In this document: piece by piece, positions 8,297 to 15,115 of the stretch
Position numbering within the stretch: the stretch's first letter is position 1
How the letters are laid out: every line of letters begins with the position of its first letter
Position numbers and translations under genes: made by a program
Notes under the pieces: model-generated
Database searches by the model: none
Told to the model about the DNA's origin: nothing
Seen by the model: only the letters and a program-made list of their open reading frames with translations
Assembly (NCBI GenBank): GCA_934718085.1
Contig: CAKUZL010000001.1
Coordinates: forward strand, 248,001 to 312,000
Direction: 5' to 3'
DNA: 64,000 nucleotides
Source of the DNA: an uncultured Candidatus Melainabacteria bacterium
Lineage (GTDB): Bacteria; Cyanobacteriota; Vampirovibrionia; Gastranaerophilales; Gastranaerophilaceae

Positions 8297-9268
8297 TTAT
8301 CGTATAAAATTAAAAAACATTTGAAGAATGTGGTCTCCGAAGAAAAATACGACGAGCATCGACACCAACAATGCGGGGCCGAAAGGCAGATACATCGGGT
8401 TTTCCTTGAAGGATTTCGCGTTCGGGATTTTGAAGCAGAGGAAAATTCCCGAAATTATCGTTACAATTGTTAATAAAATATTTGCGATATTGTCGGCTTG
8501 AAAAATTTTTGTTCCGACCGCGCAAATAGAGAAAATTCCGGCGGAAATTAAAACGGGGTAATTCTTGTCGTCGAGAAGTTTCTTGCAGACGGCGGGAATT
8601 ACGCAGAGTGCTTGGATTATCACGGCAAGCAAAAGTGCGACGGCGAACATTTTTGCCCCGAGAAGCGCGCCGATTGAAGCGCAAATCATTGTGTCGCCCG
8701 TTCCGAAAGCTCTTTTGCGGACAAACAAAAATCCGACGGCGTTCAAAAGTTCCATTCCGACAACACCGGCAAGAAGTCCCGTCAGCGTGTCAAACCACAT
8801 TCCGAAACATATTTTGTAAAGAAGTATGATTGCAATCAGAGAAATCGAATGAACGTCGAAGACGACCTGTTCTTTTATGTCGGTAGCCGCAATCACCACG
8901 GACAGCGATATTATCGCCAAAACCCAGGGGAGAAACAACACTTCCCTTAGAGAAGACGCGTAAATAAGCGTTTCGCCCGTAATCAGGTATGCCGCGAGGA
9001 ACAAAACTCCGGTAAGCAGCTCGACAAGCGGATATTGGATGCTGACGGGTTCCTTGCAGTTTCTGCATTTCCCTCCGAGAATGAGATACGAAAGTACCGG
9101 AATGTTGTCGTACGGCTTAATTCCGCTGCCGCATTTCGGACATTTCGACGGAGGGTAAACAATCGATTCTCCCGAAAACGCTCTGCAAATTACGACGTTC
9201 AAAAAACTTCCGATACACAGTCCCGTGACAAATATAAAAATTCCGACCGTAAAAAATAATTCGTTCAT
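8297..9268 (-). CDS. pilD: Prepilin peptidase (A24 family), 323 aa
   Basis: An inner-membrane aspartic peptidase that cleaves, and usually N-methylates, type IV prepilins and pseudopilins. The N-terminal GSFLNVVI motif is followed by the cytoplasmic zinc domain with CPKC and CRNC pairs (residues about 43-73), then multiple membrane segments. Candidate catalytic aspartates are in VIAATDIKE and in the GTGDTMI (GxGD-type) motif. The start ATG overlaps the stop of the sigma-factor gene by four bases (ATGA), so it is translationally coupled and is the last gene of a cdd-sigma-pilD operon. The prepilin-like protein at 57.2 kb is an obvious candidate substrate. Confidence 0.95.
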   Translation of the reverse strand: MNELFFTVGIFIFVTGLCIGSFLNVVICRAFSGESIVYPPSKCPKCGSGIKPYDNIPVLSYLILGGKCRNCKEPVSIQYPLVELLTGVLFLAAYLITGETLIYASSLREVLFLPWVLAIISLSVVIAATDIKEQVVFDVHSISLIAIILLYKICFGMWFDTLTGLLAGVVGMELLNAVGFLFVRKRAFGTGDTMICASIGALLGAKMFAVALLLAVIIQALCVIPAVCKKLLDDKNYPVLISAGIFSICAVGTKIFQADNIANILLTIVTIISGIFLCFKIPNAKSFKENPMYLPFGPALLVSMLVVFFFGDHILQMFFNFIR

Positions 9269-10071
9269 TTAGAAATATCCTTTTCTTCCGTTAATTCCAT
9301 AAGTTTTCCGAGAGCGCGTTTTATTCGTCTCGAAACCTGCATTTGACTCAATCCTTTTATTTTAGCGATTTCTGCTTGGCTGATGTCGTCAAAAAAGTTC
9401 ATTTTTATTAAGTTCGCGGACTCTTCGTCTAATTTGTTCAGAGCTTCGCTGATGATAAGTCTGTTTTCGAACCCGGCGGGTTTCACAAAATATCCGTCGT
9501 CGGGAATTCTGTCCATAAGGGAAGAACCGTCGCTGTCCACAAACGACAAAATCGTATCCAGCGAAAGTATGCGTCTTCGCCGTTCGACTTCTTCCGCCTC
9601 CCTGATTTTAGAAACGGGAACCTTTAATTTTTCCGCAATTTCGTAGTCACTTGTGTCTATTTCCCCGTTGACGCGAAGTTCTTCGACGAGTTTTGCCATT
9701 CGCACGGTAAGTTCGTAGATTTCGCGCGGAGGTTTTATCATTGCGGATTTATCCCGAAGATAGTGCTTGATTTCACCCGTAATAAAGTACGACGCAAACG
9801 TTTTGAAAGACGTATTGTGCGCCGAGTCGTAAAATTCCACCGCTTTTAAAAGTCCGACGGTGCCGACCTGAATTATGTCTTCAATGGGGTCGGTGCTTCT
9901 TCTTGCAAGCTTTTTTGCGATGGCTTTGACCAGAGGAATTGTTTTTTTTATAACGCAATCCGCGTACTTTTTTTTAAGCCGCGGATTGGTTTCCTCGATA
10001 TATTTTTTTAAAATTACTTCCGTGTTTTCGGATTCGGTCGTGTTCACGATAAACCTTCCGTCAACGAACAA
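9265..10071 (-). CDS. RNA polymerase sigma factor, group 3 (SigB/SigF/SigG-like)
   Basis: A compact sigma-70-family protein (268 aa) lacking region 1.1. Region 2 is seen in DPIEDIIQVGTVGLLKAVEFYD and FKTFASYFITGEIKHYLRD, the core-binding and -10-recognition part. Region 3 contains VPVSKIREAEEVERR, and region 4 ends with the helix-turn-helix SQAEIAKIKGLSQMQVSRRI. This is the stress/sporulation/motility-type group 3 class. It overlaps cdd by 11 bp upstream and pilD by 4 bp downstream. Placement directly before a prepilin peptidase suggests, but does not prove, control of pili or motility; cyanobacterial SigF has such a role. No anti-sigma gene is adjacent. Confidence 0.92.
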   Translation of the reverse strand: MFVDGRFIVNTTESENTEVILKKYIEETNPRLKKKYADCVIKKTIPLVKAIAKKLARRSTDPIEDIIQVGTVGLLKAVEFYDSAHNTSFKTFASYFITGEIKHYLRDKSAMIKPPREIYELTVRMAKLVEELRVNGEIDTSDYEIAEKLKVPVSKIREAEEVERRRRILSLDTILSFVDSDGSSLMDRIPDDGYFVKPAGFENRLIISEALNKLDEESANLIKMNFFDDISQAEIAKIKGLSQMQVSRRIKRALGKLMELTEEKDISK

Positions 10072-10456
10072 ATTCGAATCTGTAAGGCATCATTTCGGTA
10101 AACGGAATTACTTCGGGAACTCCGTCCTTGCCTTTGATTACGACTTTTATTCCCTGACCTCTTTCGAATTCCGCCATCCATTGCAGGCAAGAGCCGCAAG
10201 GTATGCAGCGAGCCGTTTTCGGTGAAAATATCGCGATAGCGACCAGCGGTGTTTTTTCTCCCGCGGCAATTGCCGTGGACATCGCGTTTCTTTCGGCACA
10301 GAGGCACAATCCGTAGCTCGAATTTTCGACATTACAGCCGCAATAAAAGTTTCCGCTCTCGTAAAGAGCGCATGCTCCGACTCTGAAATCGGAATAAGGG
10401 GCATAAGCGTTTTGCGAAACCTTTTCGGCTTCTTTTAACAAATCCGTGTAGTTCAT
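10061..10456 (-). CDS. cdd: Cytidine deaminase
   Basis: A small homotetrameric-type cytidine deaminase (131 aa) of pyrimidine salvage that converts cytidine or deoxycytidine to uridine forms. The zinc site is visible as CAERNA (Cys ligand and catalytic Glu) and PCGSCLQ (two Cys ligands), after the substrate motif NVENSSYG. I chose the ATG at 10456 because a perfect AGGAGG lies 6 bp upstream, rather than a longer frame with an irrelevant N-terminus. Its 3' end overlaps the sigma-factor gene, making it the first gene of that operon. Confidence 0.95.
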   Translation of the reverse strand: MNYTDLLKEAEKVSQNAYAPYSDFRVGACALYESGNFYCGCNVENSSYGLCLCAERNAMSTAIAAGEKTPLVAIAIFSPKTARCIPCGSCLQWMAEFERGQGIKVVIKGKDGVPEVIPFTEMMPYRFEFVR

Positions 10457-10574
10457 GTTCCTCCTTTTGCGTTGTTCGCTTCCGTCATTAAGTATATATC
10501 CTTGCGAATTTTGAAAAATCAATCAAATACGGGATATAATTTTTCGCATTCGGGTTTAAATTATAAACTAACCG

Positions 10575-10602
10575 GTATTTTTACGCAAAACCGTAAAAAT
10601 AC
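10575..10602. promoter_or_regulatory. 11-bp perfect inverted repeat between divergent cdd and murA
   Basis: GTATTTTTACG (10575-10585) and CGTAAAAATAC (10592-10602) are perfect inverted repeats around a 6-bp spacer, 119 bp from the cdd start and 135 bp from the murA start. There is no T-run beyond, so an operator is likelier than a terminator. No regulator is identified. Confidence 0.5.
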
Positions 10603-10634
10603 TTAACCTTGTACAGGGTGCTTCGGCATTTTTT

Positions 10635-10649
10635 TTGTAAAAATTGTAA
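10635..10649 (+). promoter_or_regulatory. Tandem TTGTAA boxes, period 9, upstream of murA
   Basis: TTGTAA at 10635-10640 and 10644-10649, 87 bp before the murA start, with a -10-like TATAGT at 10684-10689. They sit inside an outer inverted repeat, TTCGGCA (10622-10628) and TGCCGAA (10666-10672). Confidence 0.35.
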
Positions 10650-10736
10650 CATTTTTTTACGTTGGTGCCGAATTTGTCATGATTATAGTATCATGTAGTA
10701 AAAAGCGGATATGTCCGAAGAAATTTCGAGGGAACA

Positions 10737-12062
10737 TTGGCAGAAAAACTTAAAATAACCGGCGGAAAGCCTTTATACGGAGAAGTAAAAATCAGCGGCG
10801 CGAAAAATGCCGTTTTGAAGTTGATGGCGGCATCTTTGCTCGTCAAAGGAACCTGTAAAATTCACAACGTTCCCGAGTTGACCGACGTTACGATTATGCT
10901 TAACGTGCTCAAAAAACTCGGCGCGAAAACGACTTATGACAAGGTTGAAAAGTCCATAACGATTGACTCTTCCGATTTAACGGGCATTGTCGCCCCCTAC
11001 GAACTCGTAAGCAGAATGCGTGCTTCGTTTATTGTTCTCGGAGCTCTCGTAGGACGGTGTAAAGAAGCCATTGTCGCACTTCCCGGCGGTTGCGCAATCG
11101 GAGAACGCCGCGTCGATTTTCACATCAGAGGGCTCGAAAGTCTCGGTGCTACGATTAAAATCGAAAACGGCTATGTTCACGCAAAAGTAACCGAACTCGT
11201 CGGAACGGACATTTACCTTGACATTCCCTCGGTCGGTGCTACCGAAAACCTTATGCTTGCCGCTGTTTTGGCGGAAGGCTCCACCAGAATTCAAAATGCG
11301 GCTCAGGAACCCGAAATCGTCGATTTGGCAAACTTTTTGAACGCAATGGGTGCTGATATTTCAGGTGCGGGTACTTCGAGCATTCTCATAAACGGCGTAA
11401 AACAGGAAGATTTGCATTCAATAGAATATTCCACGATTCCCGACAGAATCGAAGCCGGCACCTATATGGCGGCGTTTATTGCCACAAAAGGCAGAGGGAT
11501 TATCAGAAACATCAATCCGTCTCATTTGACGTTTTATACCTCGAAATTGACTCAAATGGGCGCAAATATCAAATTAATAGAGCCCAATGCGTTTGAGGTC
11601 TCCTGTGATACCCGTCTGAAGGCTTTAAACATCGTAACTCAGCCGTATCCCGGGTTTCCGACGGACTTGCAATCCCTTGCTATGGCGCTGCTGTCAACCG
11701 CGGACGGCGTAAGTATCATCACGGAAAGCCTTTACGAAAACAGATTTATGCAGGTTCCCGAACTCAGAAAAATGGGTGCGGATATTCAGCAGGAACGCAA
11801 TCACGCGTTTATTAAGGGTGTCGAACGTTTGTCCGGCGCAAATTTGAAAGCAAGCGACCTGAGAGCGGGTGCTGCGTTGGTTCTTGCGGCTTTAGGCGCG
11901 GACGGAAATTCGACGATTGAAAACTTACAACATATTGACAGAGGTTACGAGCTTCTGGAACCCAAATTGTCCGCCATCGGTGCAGATATTGTGCGGGTTT
12001 ACGATGAATCCGACTTGGCGACGGTAGAACTCGGAGGTAGTTTAAATGGAACCAAAATTTAA
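10737..12062 (+). CDS. murA: UDP-N-acetylglucosamine 1-carboxyvinyltransferase
   Basis: The first committed enzyme of peptidoglycan synthesis; it adds enolpyruvate from PEP to UDP-GlcNAc in the cytoplasm. The protein begins with the diagnostic ITGGKPLYGEVKISGAKNAVL; the PEP-reactive cysteine is in LPGGCAIGERRVD near residue 118, so it is the fosfomycin-sensitive type. The length of 441 aa is a little longer than the usual 420. The start codon is TTG, with CGAGGGA 4 bp upstream, which may tune expression. The next small gene overlaps the 3' end by 17 bp, so it is co-expressed. Confidence 0.96.
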   Translation: MAEKLKITGGKPLYGEVKISGAKNAVLKLMAASLLVKGTCKIHNVPELTDVTIMLNVLKKLGAKTTYDKVEKSITIDSSDLTGIVAPYELVSRMRASFIVLGALVGRCKEAIVALPGGCAIGERRVDFHIRGLESLGATIKIENGYVHAKVTELVGTDIYLDIPSVGATENLMLAAVLAEGSTRIQNAAQEPEIVDLANFLNAMGADISGAGTSSILINGVKQEDLHSIEYSTIPDRIEAGTYMAAFIATKGRGIIRNINPSHLTFYTSKLTQMGANIKLIEPNAFEVSCDTRLKALNIVTQPYPGFPTDLQSLAMALLSTADGVSIITESLYENRFMQVPELRKMGADIQQERNHAFIKGVERLSGANLKASDLRAGAALVLAALGADGNSTIENLQHIDRGYELLEPKLSAIGADIVRVYDESDLATVELGGSLNGTKI

Positions 12063-12378
12063 AAGATGGTACGACTATGATCCTGTTTTGTTGCAGGTTA
12101 TCAACCTTTTGAAAGATTATCAAAAAGAGTTGCACGGTCAATCCGAACTTTTCTTGAAAAAAATTGAGGAAAAGGTTTCGCGCGAGACGGTCGACAAGTT
12201 TTACGAAACGGTGAAGCCGACAGCCGGAAGACGTTGGTATGACAAGGATCCCGTTATTTCAAGAACTGTCGAACTTTTGCGGGTTGTGCCGCCGGAAGTT
12301 CAAAAAAATGCCGCGGAACAGTTTTTGAACACTCTCAAAAAACTCGGAATTTCGGTTTCCGAAAACGAGGAAGCATAG
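12046..12378 (+). CDS. Small protein with two RWYDxDP repeats, 110 aa, overlapping murA
   Basis: I do not recognise this family. It contains an internal duplication: RWYDYDPVLLQVINLL (residues 7-22) and RWYDKDPVISRTVELL (residues 64-79), separated by a charged helix. It starts inside murA with GGAGG about 8 bp before the ATG, a good ribosome binding site in a 17-bp overlap, so translation is coupled. No signal peptide or membrane segment is seen, hence a cytoplasmic protein. It could be a partner or regulator of cell-wall synthesis, inferred only from the overlap. Confidence 0.8.
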   Translation: MEPKFKRWYDYDPVLLQVINLLKDYQKELHGQSELFLKKIEEKVSRETVDKFYETVKPTAGRRWYDKDPVISRTVELLRVVPPEVQKNAAEQFLNTLKKLGISVSENEEA

Positions 12379-12888
12379 CTTTGTTTCGGCAGTTTTGCCG
12401 GATAAAGTCGTGTTTTTGTGTGCGTAATTCGGACGAGATGTTAACGAGAGCCGTTACGATGTGTGAAAAATTTTGTGTGTTTTGCGGTTCGGGAAAAACG
12501 TATGTCGAAGGTTCTTTTATTTCTGTGCCGTTCGTGAGACGTACGATATTTTATTCGGGTAAATATCCGACGCTTTGCGTTCGAAAAAGCGAATAACCGC
12601 AATTTTTGCCGTCTCCCGCGGAGTTTTCACGAAAATTGCAAGCGGCATGCTTTTTTGTCGGTCGGTGAATTCTTTTGTACCGATGGTCGTGCAATCGACG
12701 GTTGTTCGGCGGTGCATGGCGGGTGACCCGAGAAAGGCGGGGTGTGGCTGATAACCGTACATTTAACACTTGTCTGATTGTTGGAAAGTCCTCTTTTTCA
12801 GGTCGGAAAATCTATTATCTTGACATAAAGTCTCCGCGGAATAACCCTGCCGATAAAGGTTCAACGTAATTACGGAATATTTTTTAAC
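12379..12888. other. Non-coding stretch, no gene recognised
   Basis: About 510 bp between the murA operon and the terminator of the subtilase-like gene. Short open frames exist on both strands but have odd composition and no ribosome binding sites. No tRNA, repeat or clear terminator for the murA operon is seen. Confidence 0.6.
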
Positions 12889-12918
12889 AAAAAGCCCCCG
12901 CGGAGGCAGGGACTTTTC
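12889..12918 (-). terminator. Terminator after the subtilase-like gene
   Basis: On the minus strand AAAAGTCCCTGC pairs with GCGGGGGCTTTT (two mismatches), followed by T-rich sequence; it ends 12 bp past the stop codon. Confidence 0.7.
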
Positions 12919-12930
12919 TTGTATTTGCAG

Positions 12931-14199
12931 TTACGCTTTTTTTGCGGACTTAAACTCGTTCAAGTCATAAATCGGGGAAAGTCCTTCAACGAGCTTTTCC
13001 GGGTTTATCAATTTGCCTGCGGGCTTTCCGTCTTTTTGAAGAGGTGTCGCGGTCGAAAGAGCTGTTTTAAAGAACTTTTCGGGTGTTAAACCGGGCGAAA
13101 CCTGTTTTGCGAGCGAGTACATGCCTGCGAGCCACGATTGAGCCCAAGCCGCGCCGCCGTCGTTTCCTTCGTAACGGTAGGTGTTTTCGCCGATTGCGTC
13201 CGCCACGGTGCGTCTTGTCATCGGAACAAGCAGCGCGTCGGGGTTTTCGGTCAATGCCGAGTACGAAGACGGGTCGTTGACGTCTTTTTCGGGGTTTCTG
13301 TCCGCGCCGAAGAATTTCATTTCGGGGTAGAATTTTTCGGGGTTACGGGTTAAGACAAAAATTCCGTCGTCGATTGCCGATTTTACTGCAGATTCGTAGT
13401 TTTTGAAGTTTTCCGATTTTTCGTCGATTTTGTTGGGAACTATGATTGTTGCGATTTTTTTGTCCAAGGGGAGTTTTTTGTTTTCGTCGACCGCCTTGTT
13501 GATTGCGTTTGCGTAGAAAGTCGCGGTATCGTTGCCTTCTTTGGTTTCTTTGTCCGCCGCGAAGAACATAATTTTCGAATCCGGAGCGACGCCGAGGTTT
13601 TTTCCCGCCAAAATCGATACGACACCCGCGGAGTGGACGCTTCCTTTTTCCGATTTGTCTTTAAGGTCGGAATTGTCGTATTTTATTATATTTTTATCGT
13701 ATTCTGCGTGCGAACTCAAAGGCGAGTCAATGACGACGTTGATGACGTTTTTGCCCGTAATTCCTTGTTTGTGAAGGTTTTCGATACCGAGACCCGGGTT
13801 TTTCATGTTGCCCATAATCGGATACATTACGGTTTTTTGGCTGTCCGAAAGAAGCGTATTCGCGTCGATGCAGGCGTCTTCGAGTTCTTTGTTCGAAAAC
13901 TCGAGTCCGCTGACGTCTTTGTTTCTCAGGTCGAAGTTTTTGTACTTGCCGACCGGGATTTCATCTTTTTTCGAAGGCTTTGTAATCGAATCTTCGGGAA
14001 CGTTTATGTGGTCTGCGGGTCGGGCTTTTTCGAGTTTGACCGAAAGTTTTCCGAGATTTGCGAGACTGTCGATTTGCGTTTCGATTTTTTTCTCCGAAGT
14101 CGTCGATTTTACGGTTGATTTGTCGGTAGTTTCGGTTTGGGCTTTAAAAGCAATTCTTGCGGGAGTTGCCGAAAATCCCGCGATTTTGGTAATACTCAT
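12931..14199 (-). CDS. Subtilase-fold protein lacking the catalytic serine, 422 aa
   Basis: The middle and C-terminal parts follow the S8 subtilisin fold. The Asp motif is NVVIDSPL (D158) and the His motif is VHSAGVVSILAG (H189, for the usual HGTxVAGxxAG). The Ser region aligns as GAAWAQSWLAG (349-359) against GTSMAxPxVAG, followed by PGLTPEKFFKTALSTAT, the normal C-terminal helix. The nucleophile Ser is therefore Ala351, and the GTS-to-GAA change removes the active site; a pseudo-protease is likely. The N-terminal 90 residues are polar and contain IAFKAQ, with no classical signal peptide. A binding, scaffold or inhibitor-like role is possible. Confidence 0.8.
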   Translation of the reverse strand: MSITKIAGFSATPARIAFKAQTETTDKSTVKSTTSEKKIETQIDSLANLGKLSVKLEKARPADHINVPEDSITKPSKKDEIPVGKYKNFDLRNKDVSGLEFSNKELEDACIDANTLLSDSQKTVMYPIMGNMKNPGLGIENLHKQGITGKNVINVVIDSPLSSHAEYDKNIIKYDNSDLKDKSEKGSVHSAGVVSILAGKNLGVAPDSKIMFFAADKETKEGNDTATFYANAINKAVDENKKLPLDKKIATIIVPNKIDEKSENFKNYESAVKSAIDDGIFVLTRNPEKFYPEMKFFGADRNPEKDVNDPSSYSALTENPDALLVPMTRRTVADAIGENTYRYEGNDGGAAWAQSWLAGMYSLAKQVSPGLTPEKFFKTALSTATPLQKDGKPAGKLINPEKLVEGLSPIYDLNEFKSAKKA

Positions 14200-14270
14200 C
14201 TTTATGCTTCACTTCCTTTTTGATTTTACAAGACAATTTAACACCCGTAAAAAAATTTTTTTGCTTATTT

Positions 14271-14288
14271 TTGCAAAACTGTTTACAA
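14271..14288 (-). promoter_or_regulatory. Imperfect TTGTAA/TTGCAA box pair
   Basis: Read on the minus strand, TTGTAA (14288-14283) is followed by TTGCAA (14276-14271), period 12, 72 bp upstream of the subtilase-like start. It resembles the box pairs at 845 and 15026 but is less exact. Confidence 0.25.
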
Positions 14289-14432
14289 AAAGTAACACAT
14301 TTTTATCGTGTTTATTTTATAATCTTTTTCGGAGCGTTTCCGGACGGCGATACTGCGGAGGCGGGGCTTCGGACGGCGTGACAGGCGGCGAGGCTGCTGC
14401 GGCGGAAAAATCAGAGAGAAGAGGGGCATAAA

Positions 14433-15008
14433 ATGCATGATATATTTGCGACAGTATGTGAATTTTTCAGGACTTCGGGTCCGACGGGATTGTTTTGGAA
14501 TTCGCTTATAGAAAGCTTTTTTCTGGTTCCCCCTCCGGACATATTGCTTGGCATGATGACACTTTCCGAACCTCAAAAAGCCGTTTATTTTGCGACTTTG
14601 TGTACTTTGGCGTCGGCTTTGGGCGGAATAGTCGGGTATTTTATCGGTTATTTCGGCGGTAGACCGATTTTTAATTTCTTTTTCAGAAATAATCATTCTC
14701 AGTTTGAAAAAGTTGAAGCGTTTTATGACAAATACGGTTCGGCGGCGGTGTTTTTTGCGGCGTTTACGCCTATTCCTTATAAGGTTTTTACGATTGCGAG
14801 CGGCGTACTTAATATGAATTTGGCTGCGTTTACGGCGGCGAGCATTGTCGGACGGGGCATGCGCTTTTTTATCGTGGCGTTGGGGCTGATGTTTTTCGGT
14901 GAAGCCGTAAAGCGTTATCTCGAGCCGACGATTTTTGTCGTGACGATTTTGGCTCTTGTTGTGTTTTTGTTTTGGTATCACAGAAAAGTCGTTAAGAAAA
15001 AACAATAA
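14433..15008 (+). CDS. YqaA/DedA-family membrane protein, 191 aa
   Basis: A polytopic inner-membrane protein of the SNARE-associated/DedA superfamily, YqaA branch. The N-terminus SGPTGLFWNSLIESFFLVPPPDILL is a re-entrant-type segment with the conserved ES...PP; later come GYFIGYFGG and AAFTPIPYKVFTIASG with the conserved F/xPxPxK, then helices near residues 110-140 and 160-183. DedA proteins are linked to membrane lipid (undecaprenyl phosphate or phospholipid) flipping and pH or envelope homeostasis. A purine-rich ribosome binding site (GAGAAGAGGGG) lies just before the ATG. Confidence 0.88.
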   Translation: MHDIFATVCEFFRTSGPTGLFWNSLIESFFLVPPPDILLGMMTLSEPQKAVYFATLCTLASALGGIVGYFIGYFGGRPIFNFFFRNNHSQFEKVEAFYDKYGSAAVFFAAFTPIPYKVFTIASGVLNMNLAAFTAASIVGRGMRFFIVALGLMFFGEAVKRYLEPTIFVVTILALVVFLFWYHRKVVKKKQ

Positions 15009-15025
15009 CGTCGTCGCGACGAGTT

Positions 15026-15041
15026 TTGTAAAGTTTTGTAA
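15026..15041 (+). promoter_or_regulatory. Tandem TTGTAA boxes, period 10
   Basis: TTGTAA at 15026-15031 and 15036-15041 within two copies of TTTTGTAAA, 74 bp before the next start codon. The following bases (ACATGCCGA) echo those after the box pair upstream of the gene at 929. Confidence 0.4.
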
Positions 15042-15088
15042 AAACATGCCGATTTTTGCGCAAAAAATAACATTCTTTTTTTTTATAT

Positions 15089-15104
15089 AAAGGTGTGTAG
15101 GTAA
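15089..15104 (+). promoter_or_regulatory. Leader element AAAGGTGTGTAGGTAA
   Basis: Near-identical to the element at 905-922 and likewise placed directly before a start codon, after a long T-run. Confidence 0.4.
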
Positions 15105-15115
15105 CAAAATGAGGC

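Noticed and set aside
12381..12596. Open frame of 71 codons after the murA-linked small gene
   Set aside because: Atypical composition (many Cys and Phe) and no ribosome binding site.
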